A DNA stretch of 64,000 bases from Gymnothorax reevesii (lineage: Eukaryota; Chordata; Actinopteri; Anguilliformes; Muraenidae): positions 28,567,001 to 28,631,000 of the forward strand of contig CM056574.1 of NCBI GenBank assembly GCA_029721435.1. The letters run 5' to 3'. The position numbers and the translations under genes are program-made. The notes beneath the pieces were generated by a model. That model worked only from the letters and a program-made list of their open reading frames with translations. It was not told the DNA's origin and ran no database searches. Below, piece by piece: positions 20,441 to 32,887 of the stretch (positions within the stretch are counted from its first letter, which is position 1; the number at the start of each line of letters is the position of its first letter).

Positions 20441-22919
20441 TTTTAGGAACAGGAAAGGAATGAACTGGCAGTACACCATTAGTTAACAGGCAGTTCTTGA
20501 GTAACTTTCAATCAAATTTTATATATCAACTAACTATTTATTCCCCATTTATTTTTCAATTAACTAATCATTTTATAAAAATCTGATGAGTTACTCAAAA
20601 ACTGCTCATTGCTGTTCATGGGAAGTTAGTTCCTCATTAGTTCCTAATTTTTCCCTGGAAACTAGTCAAATTTTGAATACATTTCAATGATTTGTTACAG
20701 ATGATTGTATTGAAATGAAGTCACTGAGAGTATTGTGGCTGAACTGAAAGAATCCAGAATGTATGCTATTGTGGCTGATGGGACAATAATTTAGAACAAC
20801 TGTCAGTTGTCAGTTGCGCTATATCTCTCAAAAAGAAAGTGATGTGAATGAACACTTCTTGGCTTTAAATGATTTGGGAGGGCTTTACTACAGGCATTAT
20901 AACAGGGTCATTAGAGCATACATTAAAAAGACATGGAATCATCATTGTATTTTTCATTTAATGTTTACGAGCAGTACTCGTAAACATAACCGGAGCACGT
21001 TTTTGCATTAGTTACTTCTGTGAGATGAGAAATTTTAGGCCAGTACATTGGATTTGATTTAATCTAGATGTGAGACTTCATTATACCATTGACAAATTAA
21101 TTAATTCCAATCTGTACCAAATCATGTCCTGTCTTTGGGGCTCAGCCCCTGGTCTTTCAAATGTCTGTACACACTGCTGGTTGAGAGGCTAAGACAGGCT
21201 CAAGTTTTACACCCAGTGGTATGCGGTCACATGTTTCCAGGGGCTTCGTAATCTCACCCTTACCAATCGATTGTCCTCAAGCTGTTCTTGTTCACGTTCC
21301 CCTGATTAACAATCAAAATTTATCAACTGAATGACAAAGACCAATCCTTGATTATAAGAAATAATAAAAAAAATGAGTGCCTATTGTCAGCATTTATACA
21401 ATTGATACAACATTGTTAGGATGGAAACATAAATGCAAAAAATCCTAAACTTTTGCTGACTTCACAGCATTTATTCTCGCTATCACACAGCTGTGCACTG
21501 TACTTATCAATGCTCTTTAGCCATGACTACATTCAGAACACAGAACGGATTCTCGGGGCTTATTGCTTAATGAGCCTCGCAAACTAATTTACAAAAATCT
21601 GTGCTGTTTCACGAGATAGAGAAGCACAGGAATTATAGAGACATTTGTTTTACATAGTTATTAATGTATGGAAGAAAACGTCTAATAATTTTGTGATGAA
21701 ATGTATAACAATGCTATCAAAAATAAATTATACTGTCGTCGGTTCTACCAATTAGTATGAGCAACTGTTGGTAATTGGGAGAAGTACTCTGTTAAACGTT
21801 TAGGTAATTAAGCAGTGAAAGGTGAGATTACCACTGGCCTTTGTTCCTGCCGACAAACCGCCACTGTTTACACCCTGGCAGTACACTAAAAAATTGATTG
21901 TGGGTTGCTATTTCTGTGAAGAAAGAATTGTTTTATCTAACCAAATAAGATATGCTTTCTGAAAAATTCAGCTGAGAAAACTAAAAACAATTGGATGAAA
22001 CAAACTGACACAAAATATTCCCTTTGATCCAAAGTCTCAATTTTTTCCTGTGTACTTTGCGTCATTCATTAGCAGTGTATTCAAGTTCCCATTGGATCTC
22101 AGTGGATAGTTGCCAAGGACAACAAGGCTTTGGCAAGCAAAGCATCTCTTTTATATACCAAATAAAATCTAAGTGTTAACAAGCTGTTACAATGCCTCCA
22201 AGCTTAATTATTTAATTCAGCTGACTAATTGCACAGATCCGCTCCAGACATTTCCCTCCTTGGCACTGATTGGTGCTAGTTTTCATAGGCATCATGTTGC
22301 TTCTGCAAATCTCTTCAGCCACAGATGCTGCCGCACAGACATGAATATTACAAAAGAAGTGACCATGGCGTGTATGTGGCTAACTGAAGCATTAGCAGTT
22401 CTGCTGTCTCTGAAATATTCCAGCTGAGAGACTCAATGTCCTCTGCTACATGCTCAGTAACTCAGAAACAGGAAATTCAACGACCCCCATTCCAATAGAA
22501 AACAAGGAAAGAGGCCTTTCATCTCTCCAAACTGTTTAATCTCCAAATCCTGAGAACATGCAGTATGAGCAGTTGTGACAACACTCTATTATGCCTGCTG
22601 CAGTTTGGCCCTTGCTAGCAACACCAGACAACTGTTACTAGACAGGTCCCCTCTTTCTTTTTTAGCCATACATGATCCTAGCTTAGGAATAAGGACAGTG
22701 TACGACACAGGGTGATGTTTGGCGTTGAGCCAGACTGGCGGACGCCTATAACGAAATGAGTGAGTGGCACTATTGTCGGATGGCGAAGTGTGCTTTCCCA
22801 CTGTTATTCATTACCCCTTTTTTTATTGACTTATTTGTTATCATTTAAAAATTCCGTTAAGAACACGTTTCTTTTATTCAAAGATGCCATAGGAGGAATG
22901 CCAGATAGTCCCTCTTCAA
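20441..22919. other. No recognisable gene
   Basis: Short, motif-free ORFs only, in AT-rich DNA. No repeat could be named. Confidence 0.6.
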
Positions 22920-23121
22920 TAGCAGCTGTTCTATGAGAAACAGGGGTAAAGCCCCTGGAGAAATTTTGGGTGACAGCCTTGCTCAAGAGCCCAACAGCTG
23001 AGTTCTTCAGAACTTAATCTCTTTAGATCACGTCAGAATCTCAAGCCTTCATCTTGGGCTTAGATCTGCAACTCTTCAGGTACCAGCTAAGCAATCTACC
23101 ACTAGGCTACTCTGCCACCCC
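22920..23121 (-). mobile_element. tRNA-derived SINE (degenerate)
   Basis: On the minus strand GGGTGGCAGAGTAGCCTAGTGG (read in two parts, A box TAGCCTAGTGG) is followed by a weak B box (AGTTGCAGATCTA), then CTCTTGAGCAAGGC and CCCCTGTTTCTC in the body. TTGAGCAAGGC is a usual word in fish SINE bodies. The ends are not precise and no target duplication was seen. Confidence 0.55.
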
Positions 23122-23404
23122 GCAAACCATACACTCCAATTTCGCACATAATGTTGACCATAAGTGCTCCAGCCATTTACAAAGTTTTGAGTCCTTGTTC
23201 ATTTACCATTTACCAAGACATGGGCAAGGACACTCTTTAAAGGTCTTTAAAACGAGATGTTGAATTCTATTCCATCTAACCCAATAGTCCAGGGTGCAGA
23301 TGGGATCTGGTCAAACTCAAACGTGGGCGACAGGCATGAGCAATGTGAATGCTAATTTGCTGAGCAAACTCAGCATTGCAATATTAATATTAATTATATT
23401 ATCT
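23122..23404. other. No recognisable gene
   Basis: Short interval of AT-rich DNA up to the LINE target site; nothing recognised. Confidence 0.6.
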
Positions 23405-23856
23405 TAATTAATGCTACTCCTCCTTCAATCGCCACCTTATTGTGGTGGAGGGGTTTGAGTACCTGGATGATCCTAGGAGTTATGTTATCTGGGGCTTATT
23501 GCCCCTGGTAGGGTCTCCCAGGGCAAATAGGTGCTAGGTCACAGGTCAGACTAAGAGCGATTCCAAAACCCCTGATGAATATAAACACAACAAGGATGTT
23601 TACGTCGCCCGGATTTGCGTCGCCGGGACCCCACCCTGGAGCCAGGCCTGAGGTTGGGGTTGGTAGTCGAGCGCCTGGTGGCTGAGTCTCCGCCCACGGG
23701 ACCTGGCCAGGCACAGCTCGAACGAGCGACATGGGCCCACCTTCCCATAGGCCCATCCCCCATGGGAGGGTTCAGAAGGGGCCGATGCATTGCGCTTTGG
23801 GTGGCGGTCGTGGGTGGGGGCCCCGATGACCCAATCCCTGGGCACGGACTCTGGTT

Positions 23857-24831
23857 CTCGGGACATGGAATGTCACCTCGTTGGGGGGTAAGGAGCCTGA
23901 GCTTGTGCGGGAGGTCGAGCGGTACCGGCTAGAGATAGTCGGGCTCACCTCCACGCAGTCTGGGCACTGGAACCCAACTCCTTGAGAGAGGCTGGACTCT
24001 CTTCTACTCTGGAGTTGCCTGCGGTGAGAGGCGGCGGGCTGGTGTGGGTTTGCTTATAGCCCCCCAGCTTAGCCGTCATGTGCTGGAGTTTTCCCCGGTG
24101 AATGAGAGGGTCGCTGCCCTGCGCCTTTGGGTCGGGGACAGGTGCCTCACTGTCATCTCGCTTATGGGCTAAATGGCAGTGCAGAGTACCCGACATTCAT
24201 GGAGTCCATAGGAAGGGTACTGGAAAGTGCTCGTTCTGCTGGGGGACTTAAACGCCCACTTGGGGCGGTGGTCGGGAGGACTGGCCTCCCCAATCTGAAC
24301 CCGAGCGGTGCTCTGTTATTGGACTTCTGTGCTAGTCACGGTTTGTCCATAACGAACACCATGTTCAAACATAAGGGCTTCCATCAGTGCACGTGGCACG
24401 AGGACGCCCGAAGTCGGAGGTCAATGATCGACTTTGTGGTCGTGTTATCTGACTTTCGGCCGTATGTCTTGGACACTCAGGTGAAGAGAGGGGTTGAGCT
24501 GTCCACTGATCACCACCTGGTGGTGAGTTGGATCCGCTGGCAGAGGAGGAAGCTGGACAGACTTGGCAGGCCCAAATGTGTTGTGAGGGTCTGTTGGGAA
24601 CGTCTGGCGGAACCCTCTGTCGGAGGGGTTTTCAACTCTCACCTCCGGGAGAGCTTTGACGGGATCCTGAGGGAGGCGGGAGACATTGAGTCTGATTGGA
24701 CCATGTTCTTGACCCCCATTGTTGATGCGGCTGTTCGGAGCTGTGGCTGTAAGGTTTCTGGTGCCTGTCGTGGCGGCAATCCCCGAACCCGGTGGTGGAC
24801 ACCCGAAGTAAGGGATGCCGTAAAGCTGTAA
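23857..24831 (+). pseudogene. AP endonuclease domain of Rex3/RTE-type LINE (broken)
   Basis: The domain nicks target DNA for target-primed reverse transcription. It starts in the frame GTWNVTSLGGKEPELVREV (the TWN motif of AP-type endonucleases), is thrown out of frame by a deletion near 23960, and recovers from about 24210 in the frame LLDFCASHGLSITNTMF, HQCTWH, RRSMIDFVVVLSD and STDHHLVVSWIRW. The last two carry the conserved D and SDH-type catalytic motifs (here TDH). After that comes a linker (WERLAEPSV, RGGNPRTRWWTPEVRDAVKL), ended by TAA at 24829-24831 where a Lys codon is expected. The same frame continues directly to the RT. Confidence 0.82.
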
Positions 24832-26697
24832 AAGGAATCTTACCGGGCTTGGTTAGCGTGTGGGACCCCTGAGGCAACTGACCGGTACCGGCAGGCTAAG
24901 CGTGCTGTGGCCTGGGCGGTGGCGGAAGCAAAAACTTGGGTATGGGAAAAGTTCGGGGAGGCCATGGAGGAGGACTATCGGTCTGCCCCAAAGAGATTCT
25001 GGCAAACCGTTCGGTGCCTCAGGAGGGGAAAGCAGTACCCTGCCAACACTGTTTACAGTGGAGGTGGGGAGCTGTTGACTTCGACTGGGGATATTGTCGG
25101 CCGGTGGAAGGAATACTTCGAGGACCTCCTCAATCCCACTGATACGCCTTCCGTAGACGAAGCAGAGGGTGGGGATCCAGAGGCTGACTCATCCATCACC
25201 CGAGCTGAAGTCACTGAGGTAGTTCGGAAGCTCCTCGGTGGCAAGGCACCGGGGGTGGATGAGATCCGCCCTGTGTACCTCACGTCCCAGGATGTTGTAG
25301 GGCTGTCTTGGTTGATACGCCTCTGCAGCATCGCGTGGCAGTCGGGGACAGTGCCTCTGGATTGGCAGACCAGGGTGGTGGTTCCTCTATTTAAGAAGGG
25401 GGATCGGAGGGTGTGCTCCAACTATAGGGGTATCACACTTCTCAGCCGCCCGGGTAAAGTCTATTCCAGGGTGCTGGAGAGGAGAATCCGACCGATAGTC
25501 GAACCTCGGATCTGGGAGGAACAATGCGGTTTTCGTCCTGGTCGTGGAACACTGGACCAGCTCTATACACTCTGCAGGGTGCTTGAGGGTGCATGGGAGT
25601 TTGCCCAACCAGTTCACATGTGTTTTGTGGACTTGGAGTAGGCATTCGAAGGCATGTCACTCGTGGCATTCTGTGGGAGGTGCTTCGGGGGTATGGAGTC
25701 CGGGGCCCTCTACTAAGGGTCGTGCGGTCTCTGTATGACTGGAGCAGGAGCTTGGTTCGCATTGCCAGCAGTAAGTCAGACCTGTTCCTGGTGCATGATG
25801 GACTCCAGCAGGGCTGCCCTCCGTCACCAGTTCTGTTCATTATCTTTATGGACAGAATTTCTAGGCGCAGCCAGGGGCCGGTGGGAATTCGGTTTGGGAC
25901 CACAGGATCTCATCTCTGCTTTTTGCGGATGATGCTGTCTTGTTGGCTCCTTCAAACCAGGACCTTCAGCATGCACTGGGGCGGTTTGCAGCCGAGTGCG
26001 AAGCGGCTGGGATGAGAATCAGCACCTCCAAGTCCGAGGCCATGGTTCTCGACCAGAAAAAGGTGGCTAGCCCCCTCTGGGTTGGAAGAGAGCTCTTGCC
26101 TCAAGTGGAGGAGTTCAAGTATCTTGGGGTCTTGTTCATGAGTGAGGGAATGATGGAGCAGGAAATTGACAGACAGATCCGTGCAGCGGCAGCAGTAATG
26201 TAGTCATTGTACCGATCTGTTGTGGTGAAGAAGGAGCTGAGTCGAAAGGAAAAGCTCTCGATTTACCAGTCAATCTACGTTCCTACCCTCACCTATGGCA
26301 ATGAACTCCGGGTCATGTCCGAAAGAACGAGATCTCGGGTACAAGCAGCTGAAATTGGTTTCCTCCGCAGGGTGGCGGGCCGCTCCCTTAGAGATAGGGT
26401 GAGGAGCTCAGAGTAGAGCCGCAGTTCCTCTTCGTCGAGAGGGGCCCGCTGGGGTGGCTCGGGCATCGCCATCGGATGCCCCCGGACGCCTTCCTGGGAA
26501 GGTGTTCCGGGCATTCCCCACCGGGAGGAGGCCTCGGGGAAGACCCAGGACACGCTGGAGGGACTAGGTCTCTTGGCTGGCCTGGGAACGCCTTGGGATA
26601 CCCCCGGAAGAACTGGAGGAAGTGTCCGGGGAGAGGGAAGTCTGGGCATCCCTGCTTAGACTGCTCCTCCAGCGACCCCGCCCCGGATAAGCGGTAG
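24832..26697 (+). pseudogene. Reverse transcriptase of Rex3/RTE-type LINE (broken)
   Basis: In frame with the endonuclease to 25641: LLGGKAPGVDEIRPVYL, VPLFKKGDRRVCSNYRGIT (RT motifs 1-2), EEQCGFRPGRGTLDQLY and MCFVDLE, then a TAG (25639-25641) in place of Lys in the DLEKAF motif. A +2 shift follows, then GLQQGCPPSPVLF (motif B) and LLFADDAVLLA with the catalytic FADD (codons 25922-25933) in another frame. A stop at 26201-26203 and a TAG at 26414-26416 break the thumb and C-terminal parts. The latter is next to an apparent deletion between two GAGGAGCTC copies expected in the family. The downstream RLAWERLG-like C-terminus survives only as fragments. Confidence 0.82.
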
Positions 26698-26721
26698 AAG
26701 ATGGATGGATAATTAATGCTA

Positions 26722-27338
26722 TATTAAGTACTCTTTGTCAGAGACAAATAAAGTTGATTAAGAAGCCAGAGATGCGGCTAGAGGTTTGAGGAATGGAAGG
26801 TGAATGAAAGGCCAATCTATATTGTAAGCCAACCAGGGGCTGCAGGATTTCTACCTATTACAGCCGATTTCCAAGTTTGTGAATGGGCCCCACCTGTCGG
26901 ATATCACATCCAGACAGTCAATGCCAGGGTGCACTTTGCTACAAAGTGACAAATTTGGCTGGCTGAAATGATCCTATCCTATCCTATTGCTTACAAGCAG
27001 CTCCAATCTACCTCTTTTCATGAAAGCATAAAAAGGTTACAAATATGTCATTTGTGGACTGTGGCATTAACCTATACCTGGAGCACTAATCAGAATTCTT
27101 CCCTCTAACCTCAGACAAAAAATGCCATGGTCTCTGCCTCCTCCATGATATTCCTGCTTGAAAACGAGTGGGTGAATAATTTTGTGAACATTATGAGAAT
27201 CTCAAAAGACAGTTTCAATCATAACACTATGACCAACCGGGAACTGTTTATCGAATCATGACTTAAATGAGAAAATACAATCCATTAAATTTAACAAAGT
27301 CTCATTTTGTTCTGACTTTGTGTTTCTTCTCTCAAGAT
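26722..27338. other. No recognisable gene
   Basis: Plain AT-rich DNA between the LINE and the solo LTR. Confidence 0.6.
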
Positions 27339-27812
27339 TGTTATAGCCCCAATTTGCTGCGACATTTACGACAGCAAGGGATGACAGACAAAATTTTAAA
27401 ACACAAACAGATTTAATTAAACAAAGACCAACACTAACCTACAATTTATACTACTGACCAAGATTGATAATATACAAGAAAAAAAATATTTACAGTCCCT
27501 TGAGATGGGGTTGCTTGTTGATGTTCCGGGTGAGGAAAGTACTCCAAAACGGGCTAAAATCCACAAAAAAAAGCTTCACAGGTCTTGAAGAGTGTGACAG
27601 GTCTGGTCAAATGTTTCCTTCTTGCAATTTCTCCTACTACTTTACTCTCTCAATTTTTCTCCTTATATACTCTTTTGCAGACCCCTCCCACCTTTTAGAC
27701 TTTTTTTTTTTATTCTCTGGGACTTTCCACTCTCAGACATGCCCAGGACATGCCCACACCTAGCTCCAGACTGGGCTTAACAAAAAAAAAAGGTCAAAAT
27801 TTTCACATTACA
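27339..27812 (-). mobile_element. Solo LTR of the Gmr1-like family (474 bp, 4 bp target duplication)
   Basis: On the minus strand it begins TGTAATGTGAA and ends GGGGCTATAACA, the same ends as the LTR at 2440-2944, and is colinear with it and with the LTRs of the copy at 44641-50252. It is flanked by AGAT at 27335-27338 and 27813-27816, the 4 bp duplication usual for Ty3/gypsy-type integration. No internal sequence remains. A TATA box is conserved (TATATAAGGAG, minus strand). Confidence 0.88.
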
Positions 27813-27816
27813 AGAT

Positions 27817-30419
27817 GTAGTGTCTTATTTCTGACAAAAAAAATTGGAATTCAAATATCCAAATCTGAATAATCAAAGAAATTAAACTAATTTAGAAAAT
27901 TTGGTAAAAATGCCAACGTTAATGAAATCAGAAATATCTCACCCTCCATTGGCAAGGTTTCTGATTAGACAGGTTGTGTGCACAGGGAGTTCATCAGCAA
28001 AAATGTAGCGAAGACGCATCTGTACTTCATACATAAAACATTTTTGCAAAGGATGAATTCCACCAAGGCAGTAAGCTTTGAAATGAATTAGTTTGTGATA
28101 ATATTATCCCAGTTATTGCCTTAATGATCGAGTTGGCTCAAATCAACTGAGAATTATGAATCATGTGATCTTGATGGTATTTGATGAGGAAAGTTTCAGA
28201 ATATGAAAAATCATGTGGAGAACAGCTGATCAGTGTATTTCCCCTTTTGTTTTAAATTTCACGACAAGGTATACAAGCCCATATACACTGCTTGAAGACA
28301 TTTACACTTTGGGCTTAATTGTATGCCTTTGTGAATGTGGTGGTAACTTCATTCACAATTTATCACCCTGGCCAAATTTGGTATATTCCTGCTGTGCTAT
28401 AAACACATTTGAAATAAAGAGGGTTAAACTGCGCATTGAGTGATGTGTCAATGAATAAACCTGGCACTATTGCTAACATTTGATCGTGCTCAGGCAACCT
28501 TTTAACTCGAACACTGTTGCTTAAAGGTAGTTTTGTGGATATAAATCCCGGACAGTGGAGCTGTTTACTCACATATTGTTCATATTGTTTTCTTCCCCTT
28601 CTCTATTTTCACTTTAATTTTGGAGGACACCATACAATTGATGCCTTTTCAATGGCAGCGGGGTAGGAAAGGGAGGGTAAAGGGGTATTTTGACAAGTGA
28701 ATTTCGTTATTATGTGGGAGAAATACAAATAATTCACCTCAGTCTCGCCCTTGTTTTAATTCCATGGTGTAGTTTTGTTTACGGCTTCAGAGGTCCACTG
28801 TCATTAAAAATGTATTGACGCTAGTTTCCGCATTGCTTTTTATCTCAAATCATTGAACCATATACCACATTAGAGTGCAGTCTTAGAGGACTGAAGGAGG
28901 AGGCAGTAATGCAAGTTAGTGCTCGTTCATCGCCTGATGAAATTGCTAGTTCGCTATGGGATAAATGGAATGGTTTTTTGGGGAATGACAGCAGCTGATT
29001 TCATTCGCATTTATACAACCAAACTCCCCACCACAGCCACAGATAATTAATTCATCTTCGACCAACCCTTTTTGTGCCCCCTGTAACAAAAATACCAAAA
29101 AGGAGCTAGAGAGATAGACACACCTGGTTTAAATCTGCGATACCATTACCACTTGAATTTGCCAACTGTGCGAAGATCACAAAATTAGGTCCCTTGATGT
29201 CTTTGAGCAAAGTGAAAATCCCATGCAACTAATCAGGAGCAGGAACTAATAAAGTTTCAGACTCTGAACTTAATTGGATCCACAATGTTCCTGTCCCCAC
29301 CATTATAGGCTGTGCAGTTACTCTTTATACTTGACAAGTTTGATAACTTGTTAACACTGACTGAAATGAAAATGCTGAGACAGCATCCAGACCAGCACAA
29401 GAATTCTGATTCAAGCACATTGTGGTAATGAATATTTTTAATAGTCTTTCAAAGCTTTGATGACAAATATATATATGTAGACACAAATGCCAAATAGGTT
29501 CCAGAATTGCAACTATGAAAATTTGCCTGAAATTTTACAGAGCATTTTACAAACTTTTTTTCATTTGTTTGAGGTCTTGTTTATTTATATGATCGCACCA
29601 ACATACAATCATCATAAACCTTATTTCCTCCAGGGCTTCAAGAGGCCCACAAAGAGAAAACAATTATGCTGTATCAGTTCAGGATCACATGCTGCACTAT
29701 CAGGCCAGGAATTTGAAATGCTGCCCAGATTTTGTATCCTAAATTATCATCAAAATTGTGCATGATAACATAAAAATATCACTCCTACAGCACAAGTCTT
29801 ACATTTTTTGCAATAAGAAATGGTCTTCCATGTTTAAAATCGAGTTATGCAATATAAACACCTTTAATAGAAACATTCAGCTGTGTAAATGTTCCACAGT
29901 GGGAAACACATATGAGATTTCTCTTCCATTAATAAATGAACACTCACTTACTCGAATAAGCATGTATGAAAAGGACTAAAACTTCTTTTCCCAATGGCAC
30001 CAAAGTCTTTTGGAAAAAGAATCCTGTTCCATTTTTGCACACAATACGCAGGGCTTTTTAGCTGTACAAAACTATTTGCAGTATTTATGATTTGAACGTA
30101 AAAATTAACACAAGATTTAAATATAAAATTTACATGCTTTATCCCACTTAGGGAACATATTGCGCACAGTACTTTTCATGAACAAAAGCAGCTGTGAGGA
30201 AGTGCATTATTAGTAGTTCATTGGCAGAAGAGAAGAATCCAGCAAGGGGAAAACGTAGATGAGGAACTGAAATACTCTTGACACCAGTTAAAAATCAGAA
30301 ACAGGTCAGAGGGGGAGCACAAAAGGAAGGGCAAAACATGAGAATATACAATAATATATAATAATGAGAACCAATTAGGGACATTCAAGGAAAATCTGAC
30401 TAGTGATAATGACTCAGGG
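27817..30419. other. No recognisable gene
   Basis: AT-rich DNA with short, motif-free ORFs; no repeat could be named. Confidence 0.6.
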
Positions 30420-30620
30420 CCCCACCTAGTGGCCCTGTGGCCAACCCCAGACCGGCACAGGAAAGCAAGGACCAGGGGAGGGTCCAAGATATTCCACGCC
30501 GGCAGCCAGGAATGGTTCTCGGGCCCATATCGCTCCCAACTCAAACCCAAGCCAAGCCTCCTGCGCCAAGCATCCAGGATGCAAAGTACTGCGTAAGAAC
30601 GAGGGATAGCATCGCAATAG
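30420..30620. other. GC-richer island of unknown origin
   Basis: This 200 bp stretch is clearly richer in G and C than its flanks. On the minus strand an open frame of 136 residues passes through it, but it has no recognisable domain. It may be part of a decayed retroelement. Confidence 0.35.
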
Positions 30621-32465
30621 AATATCATAATTGCAGTTCAAACAAAGTACAACCACAACAATTATTCAGAATCACCTAAAATGGTTCTGGTTCCAATCTC
30701 AGTCTGCATCGTTCTTGTACCTGTTGAACATGCCTTTTCTATTTTCTGTTCTTATATACATTCTTTTTAATAATCGTGGTTGCTGTATTCTATTACGCTC
30801 CATTACTTTACAAATATTGTTCCTTTGTGCCTTTTCCAGTCAAAGCTTGCACTGGCTATACAATAGCAGCAGGACTATTTAATATTCTAACTGAACATGA
30901 GCCAATTCTACAGTTGGCCTGCTGCAGCAATGAAACTGAAAGGCAAATAGGCACGCAGCCAACAGGAAAAGAAATCTCTTTGTACTTCTGATAATTTGTT
31001 AGTGGCTCTCTCCTGACGGATAGCCTTTCTTCTTATGCGTACTACAAAACCCTGAACCACCACCTGTTTGTTTGACATGCAGAGAAACAAATCCTGATTT
31101 GTTCCAGTTCACTCTGCCAAAAAACAAGCACAAAACAATGGTATTTTCCCAATTGATTGTGCTGCAAGTGACTACAACCAAGAGACTGAATTTACAACGT
31201 ACATCAAGAAGTCAATTAGCTTTCTTTATTTTCCAAATTAATAGGTTTGGATGTGACCACCACCTGCAAATCGACTTTACTGAAAGTGGTCATTAATTTA
31301 GTAATTACTCAGAGCTTTTAACTCAGAAAAATTTACTGCAGATTCAAGGGTATTTTGTAAGGCCCAAAACTAAAGGTTCAGTCAGAGTAGCACATCAGTG
31401 CAGAGGTGACTTAATATTTATAACTTCTATTCCTGCTGAGGGGCAGGAGTCTAAGCTATGATTTTTTTGGGATGTGGTAGACCTATGCAGCCTTGCAATC
31501 ACAGACATTTGACAGGGAAATAGGACATTTCAGAGCCACTGAGCCAGGTGCAAAAAAAAAGTCCATCTGCCTTAGGCCAGCCAGATGAACAGATTTGAAA
31601 ATAAATAAATAACCATTGTGGTTTAGCCTGGAGTATTTTACTAGCTGATGGCAAAGACAGACGAAGCAAATAAGCAAGATGATATTTTTGGACTCCAGTT
31701 TGTGTCCTGGCTTGGGCTTGAACCAAAAGATGTTTGGATCAAGGATTGTCTCAGGATCCATTCAAGGAATGAGACAGAATGAGAGGGAGTCTATTGACAG
31801 GGAAACTGCAGAATTCTAAATCATGAAGGTTCGCACACTTGTACAAGTAACTGGGTAACCGCTATTCTTGAATGAGTAAGAGACTTTGAGCTGGTACTGA
31901 GGAGGCAATTGGGGGTTACAGATGGGATTTTTCACACAAAGTATTACACTGCCTTGCTCCAGAGATATATTTCATGACCTGTGCTTCCCCACTGGAAGAA
32001 AGTGTTTTGAGGCTCAGGTTAGAGGTCTAGATCCAGTGATCTTTCTTTCTGTGCCAATACAATCTCATTTTTTAATGTCATCAGTCCATTGAAATCAAAG
32101 GATAAAGGAAGTAAAACCTGGCACTACTTTGAATTAAAATGAGATAAGCCCATCAGGTCTGTGTTGCTGATGCTGTCTTCCTTTAAATCTTTGTTGAAAA
32201 CACACTTCTAATCACAAGGTTTTGCCTCTCAGGTCTTTTACTATTCCCGGTTGTGTTGCACTTGAAGTCGGGCCTTCAATCAGAGCTGCAGTTTTGAGCT
32301 TGTGCTTTAGCTAGTACATTTATCACTGGGTGTACCTGTTATTCAACTTCAAAGATCATTATATCAAATGTCCTTGTAGTTAATTTGCAATGACTTAAGA
32401 AATGGTAGTTCAAGCGGCTTAGTACTTAAAATATGTAGCCTTTTTGCAGGACTCTTATCAATGAC
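30621..32465. other. No recognisable gene
   Basis: Short ORFs overlapping on both strands and no motif. Nothing else stands out. Confidence 0.6.
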
Positions 32466-32477
32466 TCTTTACATTGT

Positions 32478-32629
32478 CCATCCATCCATCTTCTTCCGCT
32501 TATCCAGGGCCAGGTCGCCGGGTCAGCAGGCTAAGCATAGATGCCCAGACTTCCCTCTCCCTGGACAGTTCCTCCAGTTCTCCCGGGGGTATCCCGAGGC
32601 GTTCCCAGGCCAGCCCAGCGACATAGACT
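32478..32629 (-). mobile_element. 5'-truncated Rex3/RTE LINE copy (152 bp, 12 bp target duplication)
   Basis: On the minus strand the sequence matches the last 150 bases of the LINE at 23417-26709 (GCTGGCCTGGGAACGCCTCGG through AGATGGATGG in the tail; parts checked by eye). The tail lies at 32478. TCTTTACATTGT flanks it on both sides (32466-32477 and 32630-32641), a perfect 12 bp duplication. The 5' truncation is the common outcome of target-primed reverse transcription. Confidence 0.9.
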
Positions 32630-32887
32630 TCTTTACATTGTAGTGGTCCTATTAATCACTTTAGAAAGATGGACCAAATGACAGCAGGTACAGTAGTGTG
32701 CAGTGATGATTATACAGTACCATTTCTGTCTTAAATTAGTCAGAATATATAACTTCTTTACAATTTTTTGGTGAAAATATATATCACCCAAGGGAATAGG
32801 TAACTTATTACTGAAGCTTGTATGGCCATAAAATTAGCCTTGTACTCGTTAATTACCATACCATGAGACAAAGAATAATCGTGTAAA

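Larger units (their letters stand above)
23417..26709 (+). mobile_element. Full-length Rex3/RTE-type LINE (3.29 kb) with 12 bp target duplication
   Basis: The element is flanked by TAATTAATGCTA on both sides (23405-23416 and 26710-26721). It is GC-rich against AT-rich surroundings. It has a 5' leader, an AP-endonuclease domain, an RT domain, a C-terminal part and a short tail ending GATAAGCGG...AGATGGATGGA. The GATG tail and the domain content fit Rex3, an RTE-clade LINE common in fish. Both domains carry stops and frameshifts, so it is dead, but its length and exact flanks say it inserted whole and not very long ago. A 152 bp relative is at 32478-32629. Confidence 0.85.

Noticed and set aside
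23496..26649. Many ORFs of 60-153 residues on both strands
   Set aside because: They overlap the GC-rich Rex3/RTE LINE. High GC lowers stop frequency; only the plus-strand endonuclease and RT frames have motifs.
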